Positions 9,607 to 19,576 of a DNA stretch of 64,000 nt are shown in pieces. This DNA comes from JBDSLU01 sp963844435 (GTDB taxonomy: Bacteria; Acidobacteriota; Vicinamibacteria; Vicinamibacterales; Vicinamibacteraceae): positions 310,001 through 374,000 of the forward strand of contig CAWJOG010000002.1 of assembly GCA_963844435.1 (NCBI GenBank), written 5' to 3'. The stretch's first letter is position 1, and every line of letters starts with the position of its first letter. The position numbers and the translations under genes are program-made. A model generated the notes under the pieces. It saw only the letters and a list, made by a program, of their open reading frames with translations, searched no databases and was not told the DNA's origin.

Positions 9607-11050
9607 CGGCGGTGGCCGCCGCCGCGGCCGTCATCGGGAAACCCGGTAACGGCGCCAGCCGATGCTCGGCCAGGTAGTGCCCGGGGTCGAGCATCTTCTG
9701 GCTGCGGCGAAGGGCCTGGACCAGGAACCACGCGTTGCGGATCTCGACCTCCCGCAGCCAGTGCCACCATCGCTTCTGGCCGCGCAGGTTCAGCACCGAG
9801 CGGCGCCACGTCTCGCAATACAGCTCGAAGAAGCGCTCGGCGCCGAGCTTCGGTTCCCACAGCAAGTGGTGCATGTCGAACTGCGCCCATTCCCTGGCGC
9901 GCAGGTGCGGTTGCACCTGCGTAAAGTAGGCCGTGCCGGGCAGCGGCGTCAGGATCGTGAAGCCGACCTGCCACAAGCGCTCCTGCGCGACGAACGCCCA
10001 CAGCCGCTCGAACTCGTGCTCGCCCCACGCGGGATCGATCACGAAGTTGCCGGTGACGCCCAGGCCCACGTCGCGGGCGACGCGGATGCCCTCCCGCATC
10101 CACTCGACGGTCGTGTCCTTGCTCAGCCTGGCCAGGCCGTCGTCGGTCGGCGCTTCGAGGCCGAAGAACACGTCGAACTCCCGCGCGAAGGGCCGCCACG
10201 TCTCGAGCAGCCCGGGCTGCCGGGCCACCGTGTCGACACGGCTCTGGACGAGCACCCACTGCTTGCGCAGGCCTCGCCTGATCAACTCGGTCGCCAGCGC
10301 CTCGCTGCGCGCGCCATGGTGCCAGAACAGATCGTCGGCGATGAAGACGTGATCGCCGACGGCCGCCGTGTCGCGGCAGACGGCGTCGATGCTGCGCTCG
10401 CGGAACTGGCGGTCGTACATCTGCCAGACGGAACAGAACGAGCACCGGAACGGACAGCCGCGCGCCGTCTCGATGAGGAACGTCGGCCGGTGCGCGAGGC
10501 AGGCGTACTGCCGGCGCCAGCCCTCGACGTGGCGGCGGGACGGGACGGGCACCAGGTCGAGCGAGACGCCCGGCCCGGGATCCGCGGTGCGCACGAAGCC
10601 GTCCGGCGTCCGGACCACGAGCCCGGGGACGTCCGTCAGGGCGCGGCGGCGCTCGACGGCCTCGACGGCGGCCGGCATGGCGCGCTCGCCATCGTCGAGC
10701 ACGATCACGTCGACGGACGTGTCGGAGAAGGCCTCCGGGAACGCGGCGGCCGCATGCCCGCCCAGCACCAGGGTGGCCTCGGGCGAGAGATGGCGCACCT
10801 GCTCGACCAGCGCGCGCGCGTCATCGGTCTCGAGCGCGTGCATGCAGGCGACGCCGATGACCCGCGGCCGGCAGGCGGCGATGTAGTGCTCGACGGTGCG
10901 GCTGAAGCGCAGGTCGGCGAGCGTCACCGTGTGGCCGGCGGCTTCGAGGGCCGCGGCGACGAACGCCATCCCGAGGGGTTCGATGCGGAAGAACGGGCCC
11001 AGCCCGAAGCGTTCGTTGCGCGGAACGGGCCGCAGCAGGAGCACCTGCAT
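9560..11050 (-). CDS. hpnR: B12-binding radical SAM protein, hopanoid C-3 methylase-like
   Basis: Protein of 496 residues with an N-terminal cobalamin-binding Rossmann-like domain (1-150) and a radical SAM core carrying the cluster motif C199-x3-C203-x2-C206 (ARGCPFRCSFCSVW). The C-terminal third (TGNFVIDPAWGEHEFERLW, TILTPLPGTAYF, FELYCETWRRSV, YLAEHRL) is what I associate with HpnR, which methylates C-3 of hopanoids using SAM-derived radical and methylcobalamin chemistry. Length fits that family. No squalene-hopene cyclase or other hpn gene is in the window, so a related B12-radical SAM methyltransferase remains possible. The ATG lies 3 nt after the aldo/keto reductase stop, so the two are probably cotranscribed. 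The last 30 low-complexity residues run into the receptor gene and may reflect a missed stop. Confidence 0.65.
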   Translation of the reverse strand: MQVLLLRPVPRNERFGLGPFFRIEPLGMAFVAAALEAAGHTVTLADLRFSRTVEHYIAACRPRVIGVACMHALETDDARALVEQVRHLSPEATLVLGGHAAAAFPEAFSDTSVDVIVLDDGERAMPAAVEAVERRRALTDVPGLVVRTPDGFVRTADPGPGVSLDLVPVPSRRHVEGWRRQYACLAHRPTFLIETARGCPFRCSFCSVWQMYDRQFRERSIDAVCRDTAAVGDHVFIADDLFWHHGARSEALATELIRRGLRKQWVLVQSRVDTVARQPGLLETWRPFAREFDVFFGLEAPTDDGLARLSKDTTVEWMREGIRVARDVGLGVTGNFVIDPAWGEHEFERLWAFVAQERLWQVGFTILTPLPGTAYFTQVQPHLRAREWAQFDMHHLLWEPKLGAERFFELYCETWRRSVLNLRGQKRWWHWLREVEIRNAWFLVQALRRSQKMLDPGHYLAEHRLAPLPGFPMTAAAAATAVKTRPGRPAASAAPT

Positions 11051-11053
11051 CGG

Positions 11054-12010
11054 TCACGCCTCCACGCGGCTGGCCGCATCGAGGGCGGCCAGCTGCGGCA
11101 GCGTCAGGACCAGTCGCATCGCCCCGAGCAGCTCGTCGACCTGCGCGACGCTCGTCGCGCTTGCGATCGGCGCCGCGACCGACCGCTGCGCGGCCAGCCA
11201 GGCGAGGGCGACCTGCGCCGGCGTCGCCTCGGCGTCCGCGGCCACGGCGTCCACCGCCGCCAGGACGGCCAGCCCGTGCGGGTCCAGGTAGCGGCTCACC
11301 GCCCCGCCGCGCGCCGCGCCGCCGGCGTCCGCCGCGCGGCGGTACTTCCCGGTCAGGAAGCCGGACGCCAGCGCGAAGTAGGGCACGGTGGCGATGCCGC
11401 GCTCGACGCAGAGATCCTGCAGCGGCCCTTCGAAGCGGGCCCGCTCGACGAGGTTGAAGTGCGGCTGCAGCACCGTGTAGCTGGCGAGCCCGCGGGCCGC
11501 GCTGATGTGGAGCGCCTGCCGCAGCCGCGCGGCGTCGTGGTTCGACGCGCCGATGGCCCGCACCTTGCCGTCACGGACCAGCCGATCGAACGCCTCCAGC
11601 GTGTCGTCGAGCGGCATCGCCGGGTCGTCGTAGTGCGCGAAGTACAGGTCGATGCGGTCGGTCCCGAGCCGCTGCAGCGATCCCTCGACCGATGCGGCGA
11701 TCCGCGCCGGCGCCAGCCCCTTGGTGCCGCCCACTTCGGCGCCGACCTTCGTCGCGATCAGGACGTCGTCGCGCCGGCCGCGCTGGCGCAGCCACGCGCC
11801 GATGATCGACTCCGATTCGCCGCCGCGGTGGCCCGGCACCCAGGTCGAGTAGCTGTCGGCGGTGTCGATCATCCGCCCACCGCCGCCGACGAACGCGTCG
11901 AGAATCGCGAAGGACGCCGGCCGATCGGCCGTCCAGCCGAACACGTTGCCGCCGAGGATCAGCGGCGGGGTCGTCAGCCCGCTCGCGCCGAGTGTGCGTT
12001 CGTTCGTCAT
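11054..12010 (-). CDS. Aldo/keto reductase
   Basis: NAD(P)H-dependent cytosolic oxidoreductase of 318 residues, started at the ATG at 12010 (MTNERTLG) rather than the upstream GTG-type extension. The catalytic tetrad is visible: D49 and Y54 in IDTADSYSTW, K88 in LIATKVG and H126 in LYFAHYDDP. The C-terminal cofactor-binding region includes PIASATSVAQVDELL. It resembles the 'NADP-dependent aryl/oxidoreductase' branch (YajO/Tas type), but the substrate cannot be told. It is immediately upstream of the HpnR-like gene on the same strand. It has no frameshift. Confidence 0.9.
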   Translation of the reverse strand: MTNERTLGASGLTTPPLILGGNVFGWTADRPASFAILDAFVGGGGRMIDTADSYSTWVPGHRGGESESIIGAWLRQRGRRDDVLIATKVGAEVGGTKGLAPARIAASVEGSLQRLGTDRIDLYFAHYDDPAMPLDDTLEAFDRLVRDGKVRAIGASNHDAARLRQALHISAARGLASYTVLQPHFNLVERARFEGPLQDLCVERGIATVPYFALASGFLTGKYRRAADAGGAARGGAVSRYLDPHGLAVLAAVDAVAADAEATPAQVALAWLAAQRSVAAPIASATSVAQVDELLGAMRLVLTLPQLAALDAASRVEA

Positions 12011-12121
12011 GTCGCGCCCCGCGTCCTCAGGCTTGTAACATTCCACGCCCGATCGCGTAATCAGGGCTTTTCCCTGAGCACCGCACGCTCACCTTGGCTG
12101 TTAGGATCTGGCCAGTCGCCG

Positions 12122-12964
12122 ATGAACCTCATCCTGTGTGAACCGAACGAGGTCGATGCGCACGGCATCGTGACCCTGACCGGCGCGCGCGGGGCGCACG
12201 TTCGCAGCGTGCTGGGCGCGACCCCCGGCGACGTCATCCGCATCGGCGTCGTCGATGGCCCCAGGGGACAGGGCGAGATCATCGCGCTCGACGAGCACCA
12301 GGTCGTGCTGCGGTCCGAGCTCGACGCGACCGTGCCGGCGGCGCCCGGCGTCGATCTGCTGCTGGCTCTCCCGCGCCCGAAGGTGCTGCGGCGCCTGTGG
12401 GCCCAGCTGGCCGCGCTCGGCGTCGGGCGGATCGTGCTCACCAACGCCTCACGTGTCGAGCGCCACTACTTCGACACGCATGTCCTCGACGCGTCGACGT
12501 ATCGACCGCTGCTGATCGAGGGCCTGCAGCAGGCCGGCGACACGAGGCTCCCGCTCGTGTCGATCCATCGGCAGTTCAGAATCCTCGTCGAAGACGAGCT
12601 CGACGCCCTGTCCACCGACGCGGCACGCCTGGTCGCCCACCCCGGCGGCCACCGCTCGCTGCTCGCGATCGCGGGCGAATCGCAGCGGCGGCGCGTGCTG
12701 CTCGCGATCGGGCCCGAGGGCGGATGGAACGACTTCGAGCTGGAGCTCCTGAGACGGCACCGGTTCGACGTTGTCAGCATGGGACCGCGCATCCTTCGCA
12801 CGGACACCGCGTGCGTCGCGCTGCTGGCGCTCCTCCACGAGGCCCGCGGCTGCCGGCGCCGTCTTGACGCGGCTCAGCGCGCGCCGACGAAGCCGCTGAC
12901 GACGGCTGGCGCACGACGTCCGGTGAGCGCGCTGGCGACCGCCCGCGCCGCCTCCGGCTCGTAG
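12122..12964 (+). CDS. rsmE: 16S rRNA (uracil-1498-N3)-methyltransferase RsmE
   Basis: SPOUT-class methyltransferase that methylates N3 of U1498 in 16S rRNA using SAM. The N-terminal PUA-like domain (1-70) includes GARGAHVRSVLGATPGD. The SPOUT domain has LLLALPRPKVLRRLW, the knot motif GPEGGW at 197-202 and GPRILRTDTA at 221-230. Start ATG at 12122 (MNLILCEPNE). The frame stays open to 12964, giving 280 residues. RsmE usually ends about 240-250, just after LLALLHEA, and the extra 30 residues overlap the convergent helicase gene by 91 bp. A one-base indel would instead stop the gene near 12867. Divergent from the aldo/keto reductase. Confidence 0.93.
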   Translation: MNLILCEPNEVDAHGIVTLTGARGAHVRSVLGATPGDVIRIGVVDGPRGQGEIIALDEHQVVLRSELDATVPAAPGVDLLLALPRPKVLRRLWAQLAALGVGRIVLTNASRVERHYFDTHVLDASTYRPLLIEGLQQAGDTRLPLVSIHRQFRILVEDELDALSTDAARLVAHPGGHRSLLAIAGESQRRRVLLAIGPEGGWNDFELELLRRHRFDVVSMGPRILRTDTACVALLALLHEARGCRRRLDAAQRAPTKPLTTAGARRPVSALATARAASGS

Positions 12965-15900
12965 TCGTGCAGCGGGCGGACGTAGTCGCCTTCCAGCACC
13001 GCGAGCGGCACGCCGTCGCGCCAGGCCATGCGCGTGCTCGCGACGGCGGCGACGCGATCGTCGCCCGTCACGATGCCGACCAGGTTCAGCGGATCGGCAG
13101 CGCTGATGGTCACGATGGCGCCGGAGTGTGGTGTCCGGCGGATCTCGCGGGCCAGCCCTATCGCGTCGGGCAGCGCGAACTGCTCGCCCGACATGCCGTG
13201 GACGAACCGGCCGCCGCGAATCTCGCCGCGGGCCTCGAGGCGCCGGAGCACGGCGACGACCTCGCGCCACGAGACGCCCTGGACGTCGCGCGTCAGCAGC
13301 CGCCGGAACACGATGCCGTAGCGTGTGAGGAGGGTTCGTGCGAAGAGCTCCACCGCGGCCTCGCGGCTGATGCCAGCGTCGTCCTGACCGCCCAGCAGCG
13401 ACCATCGGCCGCCGGCCGCCGCCGCCGACACGAAGCTGCGGCGCGACACGAATCCGCCGGTGCGCACCACGGCGTCCTGCCGGCGCACGAACATGGCGCG
13501 CAGGCCGGCGAAGCCGTCCGAGGTCACGGCACCGGCCGCCACCAGCTCGCCGAGCGCGCGCTGCACGTCGTCGGCGGCCAGCGACAGCGCCGACATCAGC
13601 TCGGGCACGAACGACGCGCCGCGCTGCCGCAGCCGGTCGAGGATGCGTGCCGCGTCCGCGCTGAAGGCGGCGTCGTCCGCCGATGCGTCGGCGGTTACCG
13701 CGATCGTCCGCCAGGTATCGAGGCGTTCGCGCAGGCACAGTGCAACCGGCGTCGAGCGCACCGGGCGCGAGGCCGGACCGGGCCGGCTGGATGCGGCGCC
13801 GATCGACAGGCGCCCCCACGCGACGACGCCGGCGAAGCACAAACCGTCCATCACGGACGGCGAGTAGCCCTCGACGCGGACCGGCAGCACGTGCCGCTCC
13901 CACGCGCCGGCGGCGAGCTCGTAGCCGTCGAGCTGCTCGAGCACGGCGCGCAGGCCGTCCGGCCCGGTGACGCGATGCTCCGGCGCGGCGTGCTGCCAGG
14001 CGAACAGGAACCGCATGAAGTCCGCCGGCGACACCGGCTCGATCTCGGCGCGCAGCCGGTTCAGCGTGAGCCGGTGGATGCGCGCCAGCAGCCGGCGGTC
14101 GCACCATTCGACGCCGTCCGGCGCCGGCGTGAACGCGCCGCGCAGGACGACCCCGTCCGATTCCAGCGCGAGCAGCGCGCGCTCGGCCTCGTCCGCTGCC
14201 AGGCCGAACGGACGGCCGAACGCCGCCGCCGTCGACGGACCGAGGATCGCGGTGCGCCCGCGCAGCAGCTCGACGAGCGCGGTGTCGCGCGTCCAGGGCA
14301 TGGCGGCACGGCCGGGCGGCGCGACGATGGGCGGCCGCATGTCCAGCGCCGGGAACGCCGCGATCAGCTCGGCGAGGCGCTCGGCCGCGATCCAGAGCGG
14401 CTCGTTGCCGGGCGCCGTCGACGCGCACGTCGCGCGGCCCGCCTGCGCGAGCGATTCGAGCCAACCGCGCCAGCGCGGATCGGCGGCAGCCTCCGCGCCG
14501 GTGAAGACGCCGGCGGTGACCAGCGCGTCGTGCAGCTCGTCGGCGTCGCGCGGATCGGGCCATGCCTCCGCGACGACGCGGGCGATCGCGCTCGCGTCGA
14601 GCACGCCCATTTCGCCGCCCCTTGCGGCGTCGGTGGCACGCCGCGTCTGCACCGCATGCGCCCGCCGTTCCTCGAGCGGCGCGTCGTCCAGGAACGCGTA
14701 GGGCCGCGCGTTCAGGATTTCGTGACAGAGCGGCGACGGCTCGGGCGTATCGCGGGCTATACAGGCGATGTCGCCGCGATGGATGCGCTCGAGGATCGCC
14801 GTCAGCTGCGGCAGATCCATCGCCTCCTCGAGGCAGTCGCGCACCGTCTGCGACACCAGCGGGTGGTCGGGAATCTGGCGATCGCCGGGGATGTTCTCGA
14901 GGCAGGCCGCGGCGTCCGGAAACGCCGCCGCCAGCAGATCCTCGGCCTGCATGCGCTGCAGCGGCGACGGGACGCGGCCGGAGGCGCGGGCCCGCGGCAC
15001 GGCCAGCGAGATCGTGGCGTTCCACCGCCAGCGCGTCTGGAAGACGGGCGCGTCGAGGAACGCCTGGATCAGCACGTCGCGCACGGTACCCGGGTGCAGG
15101 TAGCGGAAGACGTCGGCGAGCGGGAACGAATGCTGCGGGCCGAGCGATAGCAGCAGGCCCTCCTCGGTGGCGGCCGCCTGCAGCTCGAAGTTGAACTGCC
15201 GGCAGAAGCGTTTGCGCAGCGCCAGCGCCCAGGCCCGGTTCACGCGGCTGCCGAACGGCGCGTGCAGCACCAGCTGCATGCCGCCCGATTCGTCGAAGAA
15301 CCGCTCGAGGACGAGCGTCTCCTGGGTGGGCAGCGTGCCGAGGAGGCGCAGCGAATCCGCGAGGTACGCGACGACCTGCTCCGCCGCGGCCGCGCAGACA
15401 CCGGCAGCGGCGACGAGCCACTCGACAGCGGCCGCGGCGTCCCCGGCGTCGGGCCCGAGGCGCGGCGCGAGCTCGCGCCGGAGATCGCTCACGGCAGCAC
15501 GACAGCTCCGCGCTGCGCGCCGGCGCCTCGCCCAGCCAGAACGGCAGCGTGGGCGGCGCCCCGTGCGCGTCGGCGACGCGGACCACCCCCGAGCCGACCT
15601 GGAGGATGCGCCACGAGCTGTTCCCGAGCTGGAACACGTCGCCGGCATTGCTCTCGATCGCGAAGTCCTCGTTGAGCGTGCCGATCGGCAGATCGTCGGG
15701 CTCGAGCAGCACGCGATAGTCGGCGACGTCGGGGATGGCGCCGCCCGAGGTGAGCGCCGTCAGCCGGGCGGATCGGCGCGCGAGCAGGCGTCCGTGGACT
15801 TCGTCGCGGTGGACGAGCGCGGCGCGCCGGCCCCGGCGTGTGGTGAAGCCGCTCGCCAGCATGCCGACGACCGCGTCGAAGTCGGCGCGCGCCAGGTCGC

Positions 15901-17269
15901 GGTACGGCCAGGCGCGACGCACCAGCGCGAACAGATCGTCCTCGCGCCACTCGTCGCCGGCGGTCTCCGCAACGAGCTGCTGCGACAGCACGTCGAGCGG
16001 CGCGTCGTAGGCGATCAGGCGATCCAGCTCGCCGTCGCGGACGGCGCGGAGCAGCGCCACGCACTCGATCAGATCGTCGCGCGACAGCGGCAGCAGGCGG
16101 CCCTTCGGCGTGCCGGCAATGGTGTGCCCGGCGCGGCCGACGCGCTGCAGGAACGTCGCGATGCGGTGCGGCGAGCCGACCTGGCACACCAGGTCGACGT
16201 GGCCGATGTCGATGCCGAGCTCGAGCGACGCGGTCGCGACGAGCACCTTCAGCTCGCCGCGCTTCAGCCGCTGCTCGGCGTCGAGGCGGCGCTCCTTCGC
16301 CAGGCTGCCGTGATGCGCGGCGACGGCGTCCGCGCCGACGCGATCGGAGAGGTGCCGCGCCACGCGCTCGACCATCTTGCGCGTGTTGACGAACACCAGC
16401 GTCGTCCGATGCTCGCGCGATCAGCGCGGCCAGCCGATCGTAGTACTCGTCCCACACCTCGTGCGACATCACCGCCTCGAGCGGCGATCCGGGCAGCTCC
16501 AGGGCGAGGTCGGTGGCGCGGCGATGGCCTTCGTCGACGACGACGCAGTCGGCACACCCGTCGGCGCCGACGTTCGCCGATCCGACCAGGAAGCGCGCCA
16601 CGTCCTCGACCGGCCGCTGCGTGGCCGAGAGGCCGATCCGCTGCACCGGATGCGCGCTGACATGCGCCGAGCCGCTCGAGCGTCAGGGCCAGGTGCGCGC
16701 CGCGCCGCGTCCCGATCACCGCGTGGATCTCGTCGACGATCACCGTGCGCACGTGCCGCAGCCGATCGCGGCTGTGCCCGGCGGTCAGCATCAGGTAGAG
16801 CGACTCCGGAGTCGTCACCAGGACGTGCGGCGGCTTGCGGAGCATCGCCGCGCGCTGCGGCCTGCGACGTGTCGCCGGTGCGGACCGCCGCGGTGATGCG
16901 CGGGCCGTCGAGGCCCATCTCCGCCGCCAGCCGCTCGATGGCGGCGCGCGGCTCGGCGAGGTTCTTGTGGATGTCGCTGCTCAGGGCCTTGAGCGGCGAC
17001 ACGTAGACGACGCGCACCTCGTCCGGCAGCGGACCAGCCAGGCCCTCCTGCAGCAGGTCGTCGAGGGCGATGAGGAACGCCGCCAGCGTCTTGCCGGACC
17101 CGGTCGGCGCCGCGATCAGGGTGTGCCGGCCGTCGCGGATCGCCGCCCATCCGCGCGACTGCGCCGGCGTCGGCGTCCCGATCTCGTCCGTGAACCAGCG
17201 CTGGACGATGGGATGAAACGACGCCAGCGGCGCGCGCGTCCGCGCCCGCGATTCGTGCGAGGTCACCAT
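12874..17269 (-). CDS. lhr: Lhr-type DEAD/DEAH helicase (four frameshifts)
   Basis: Large helicase-related protein of the Lhr family (superfamily 2; ATP-dependent 3'-5' translocation in nucleic-acid repair). Start ATG at 17269 (MVTSHESRARTR). Motifs run in order across frames: Q-motif region, Walker A APTGSGKT, Ia YVSPLKAL, TTPESLYLML, DEIH box, SATQRP, then RecA2 with LVATASLELGIDIGHVD and QRVGRAGH. The winged-helix and Lhr-specific C-terminal domains follow (QFNFELQAAATEEGLLLSLG, HPLVSQTVRDCLEEAMDL) and end at VVSGFVGAR. Four one-base shifts near 16855, 16655, 16400 and 15510 must be bridged. About 1460 residues, the normal size for full-length Lhr. It overlaps the end of rsmE by 91 bp. Confidence 0.9.
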
Positions 17270-17365
17270 GGCCTGTGTGGAGGGCCGCACGACGCACGGC
17301 CTGGATCCCAGTCTAGTCGATCCGCCTCCCTATCCTCGATGTCGCAACAGACCTTCCTCTTGAGA

Positions 17366-17950
17366 TCACTTGCCGTAAATCACGGCGCCGGCATGCTGCG
17401 CACGTATCGCCGTAAGCTCCTCAACAGTGAGCGGCTTCGCCGGCTCACCAGCAGGAACCGAGATGTCGCGCTGGTATTTGTCGAACCCCGGGCGTGAAAA
17501 GATCGCGACCAGAGAGATAGGCTCCTTGCCATCGTTCGTGAGACGTACTCCAATGTTCACTGGCATGAAGATGATCGAGCCAGGTCCGATCCTGGCCTCT
17601 TTGCCGTCGAGCCACGCCGTGCCAGTTCCCGCATGAATGAGAAGAATCTCTTCCGAGTGCGGGTGGCGATGAGGGAATATCGTCTGTCCTGGCGGCACAT
17701 CTTCCGTGAAGAGGACGAAGTCCTTCGCGCCTCCGTTTCGCTCATCCACCTTGATGATGAACGGGGCCGCAAGGGTGGAGAGTGACGCCGGAGGTGGTCG
17801 CCGCATGCGGTGCTCACCGTCAGCCGGCTGAAGTACAAGAGGTGTCGCAGTTTCCCCGCCGGCTTCGACGCCAGGTGTCCGAGCGCATGTGACGCTGGGC
17901 AACGTCAGTGCAATTAAGAGGGTGACAGCAGCGAACCGTTTAAGAACCAT
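17366..17950 (-). CDS. Exported cupin-domain protein
   Basis: Protein of 194 residues with an N-terminal hydrophobic signal (1-21, LLIALTLPSVT) and one cupin barrel at about 65-165. The metal-binding motif is HRHPHSE with H94, H96, H98 and E100/E101, followed by FMPVNIGVRLTNDG as the second cupin motif. It is likely a periplasmic metal-dependent binding protein or small enzyme; no reaction can be assigned. The ATG at 17950 directly abuts the stop of the molybdoenzyme gene (zero gap), so it is translated as the third gene of that operon. Codon use is noticeably less GC-rich than its neighbours, which may indicate later acquisition. Confidence 0.8.
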   Translation of the reverse strand: MVLKRFAAVTLLIALTLPSVTCARTPGVEAGGETATPLVLQPADGEHRMRRPPPASLSTLAAPFIIKVDERNGGAKDFVLFTEDVPPGQTIFPHRHPHSEEILLIHAGTGTAWLDGKEARIGPGSIIFMPVNIGVRLTNDGKEPISLVAIFSRPGFDKYQRDISVPAGEPAKPLTVEELTAIRAQHAGAVIYGK

Positions 17951-18775
17951 TCAGTCGATCCTGGAAGCCCTGCCGCGTCGGGCGCGACGCCCGATGCCGG
18001 CGGGCGGCAACGGCATCAGATGCCCGATGTACCAGGACCACCCGTTCTGGATGCTGCCGCTGGCGCCGCCGTCGTCGAACCTGTCGGTGACGACGATCCG
18101 CTGGACGAACTTCAGGCTCTTGTAGCCGAGCTGTCGCTCGACGCGCAGTCGCACCGGCGCGCCGTGCGGGATCGGCAGGTCCCGGCCGTTCATGCCGTAG
18201 GCGAGCAGGGTCTGCGGGTGCAGCGCATCGAACAGATCCATGCTGTCCACCCAGTCGTCCACGGTGCTGCAGACGGCGAACCGCGCGTGTGGCAGGATGC
18301 CGACGGCCTGCAGCACGACGCCGAGCGGCACGCCCGTCCACTCCGCGATCGCCGACCAGCCTTCCTCGCACGTATGACGCGTGATCTGGCTGCGGGACGC
18401 GAACTGCTTCAGCTCGGCGAGCGAGAACGCGCGCGGCCGCGCCACGAGACCCTCGACCGACAGCCGCCAGTCGGCGAACGCAGCGGCCTGTTGGGCCTTG
18501 TAGCGCTGTCCTGGCGCGCCCTTCACGCTGGTACCCGGATCGGTCGTGCCGATGGCCGGAAACGCCGTGATCGCCGACCGCTCGAACTCCCGCGCGAGCG
18601 CCTCGCCGGGCAGGAGCGCGCGGTGCGCCGCGTAGGTCAGCGTGTCGCCCATGCGGAGCAGGTGGCCGTACGTCGGCGGGAGCTCCTTCGGCGCGCGGGC
18701 GAGAACGAGCCCGCCGACCGAGGCCAGCCCGGCGACGATCGCGCGGCGGCGCGTGATCAGACGGCTCCTGGTCAT
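17951..18775 (-). CDS. Molybdopterin-dependent oxidoreductase, sulfite-oxidase fold, Tat-exported
   Basis: Protein of 274 residues. A twin-arginine signal (TRRRAIVAGLASVGGLVLA, residues 8-26) indicates folded export. The core is an oxidoreductase molybdopterin-binding (SUOX-type) domain. The predicted molybdenum-ligating cysteine is C136 in TRHTCEEGW, and the domain ends with APVRLRVERQLGYKSLKFV and WSWYIGHL. Substrate unknown: the family covers sulfite and methionine-sulfoxide chemistry. The gene directly follows the cytochrome b gene (1-nt gap) and precedes the cupin gene without a gap. This suggests a periplasmic Mo enzyme coupled to the quinone pool through the membrane cytochrome, analogous to MsrP/MsrQ but with a different membrane partner. 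Confidence 0.88.
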   Translation of the reverse strand: MTRSRLITRRRAIVAGLASVGGLVLARAPKELPPTYGHLLRMGDTLTYAAHRALLPGEALAREFERSAITAFPAIGTTDPGTSVKGAPGQRYKAQQAAAFADWRLSVEGLVARPRAFSLAELKQFASRSQITRHTCEEGWSAIAEWTGVPLGVVLQAVGILPHARFAVCSTVDDWVDSMDLFDALHPQTLLAYGMNGRDLPIPHGAPVRLRVERQLGYKSLKFVQRIVVTDRFDDGGASGSIQNGWSWYIGHLMPLPPAGIGRRARRGRASRID

Positions 18776-18776
18776 C

Positions 18777-19511
18777 TCACTCTCCCCAGGTCATCGCCCG
18801 GATCTGTCTCCGGAAGCCCGAGACGACGACCATCACGATGTGCGTCACGACGAACAGGACCAGCACGACGAAGGCGAAGAAGTGCACCGTGCGCGCCGAC
18901 TGGAAGCCGCCGAAGAGCCGCGGCAGCAGCGGCACGGCCGCGCCGATCGCGGGCGACATCGCCAGGCCGCTCAGGACCGTGAGCGGGATCGTGACGAAGA
19001 TCACCGACGAATAGGCGAGCTTCTGCAGCACGTTGTAGTCCGGGCGGCCGGTCCCGGGCGGCACGCGGAGCCGGAGGTGATCGGCGACGGCCTGCCGCAG
19101 GCGATCCAGGCGCAGCTCCCGCATCGCCGGCCAGAGGTGCGCGCGGAAGTGGCCGCCGGCGAGGCCTTCGATCAGATAGAACAGGCCGGGCAGCACCAGG
19201 CACCACGCCGCGAGGAAGTGCAGGCTCCGGCCCCAGCCGTTCTGGTTGAAGATCTCGTAGGTGCGCGACGCGCTCACCGCGCCGGCCGCGTCGCCGATCG
19301 GCGTCGGCGCGCTCCACCCGGCGTGGCGGTAGTTTCGGCTGATCGGCAGCTCGAACAGCGCCGGCGTCAGGCTGTTCCCGGCCTCGCCCCAGTAGAGGCG
19401 CGGGTGCGCCATCAGGATGACGAACCCGGTCGCGGCCAGCACGAGCAGGCTGATCGCCACGATCCCGTGGCACATCCGAACCCAACGCACGTGCCCGCGC
19501 ATGTCGGTCAT
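18777..19511 (-). CDS. Cytochrome b/b6-type membrane subunit of the Mo enzyme
   Basis: Membrane protein of about 244 residues (ATG at 19511; a GTG two codons upstream is also possible). Four main hydrophobic segments are visible: IVAISLLVLAATGFVILMA, FLAAWCLVLPGLFYLI, SSVIFVTIPLTVLSGLAM and FFAFVVLVLFVVTHIVMVVV. Histidines suited to ligating heme b lie in helix 1 (RMCHG), helix 2 (SLHFLAAW) and helix 4 (RTVHFFAF and THIVM). It resembles the cytochrome b561/formate-dehydrogenase gamma group. The insert between helices 1 and 2 (residues 40-90) is probably extracytoplasmic. It is first in the three-gene operon and likely passes electrons between quinone and the exported molybdoenzyme. Confidence 0.85.
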   Translation of the reverse strand: MTDMRGHVRWVRMCHGIVAISLLVLAATGFVILMAHPRLYWGEAGNSLTPALFELPISRNYRHAGWSAPTPIGDAAGAVSASRTYEIFNQNGWGRSLHFLAAWCLVLPGLFYLIEGLAGGHFRAHLWPAMRELRLDRLRQAVADHLRLRVPPGTGRPDYNVLQKLAYSSVIFVTIPLTVLSGLAMSPAIGAAVPLLPRLFGGFQSARTVHFFAFVVLVLFVVTHIVMVVVSGFRRQIRAMTWGE

Positions 19512-19576
19512 GGTCACGCCCCCGCAGCGTCGATGCCGGGGAACATATCATCAACGGACGAGACGGCGTCTCACCC

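Noticed and set aside
9662..12121. Very long open frame on the + strand leading into rsmE (about 1100 codons in total)
   Set aside because: Only the part from 12122 is RsmE. The rest is antisense to the HpnR-like and aldo/keto reductase genes and is low-complexity Arg/Pro/Ala sequence typical of GC-rich shadow frames.
12967..15150. 727-codon open frame opposite the Lhr gene
   Set aside because: No recognisable motif and Arg/Ala-rich composition; the opposite strand carries conserved Lhr domains.
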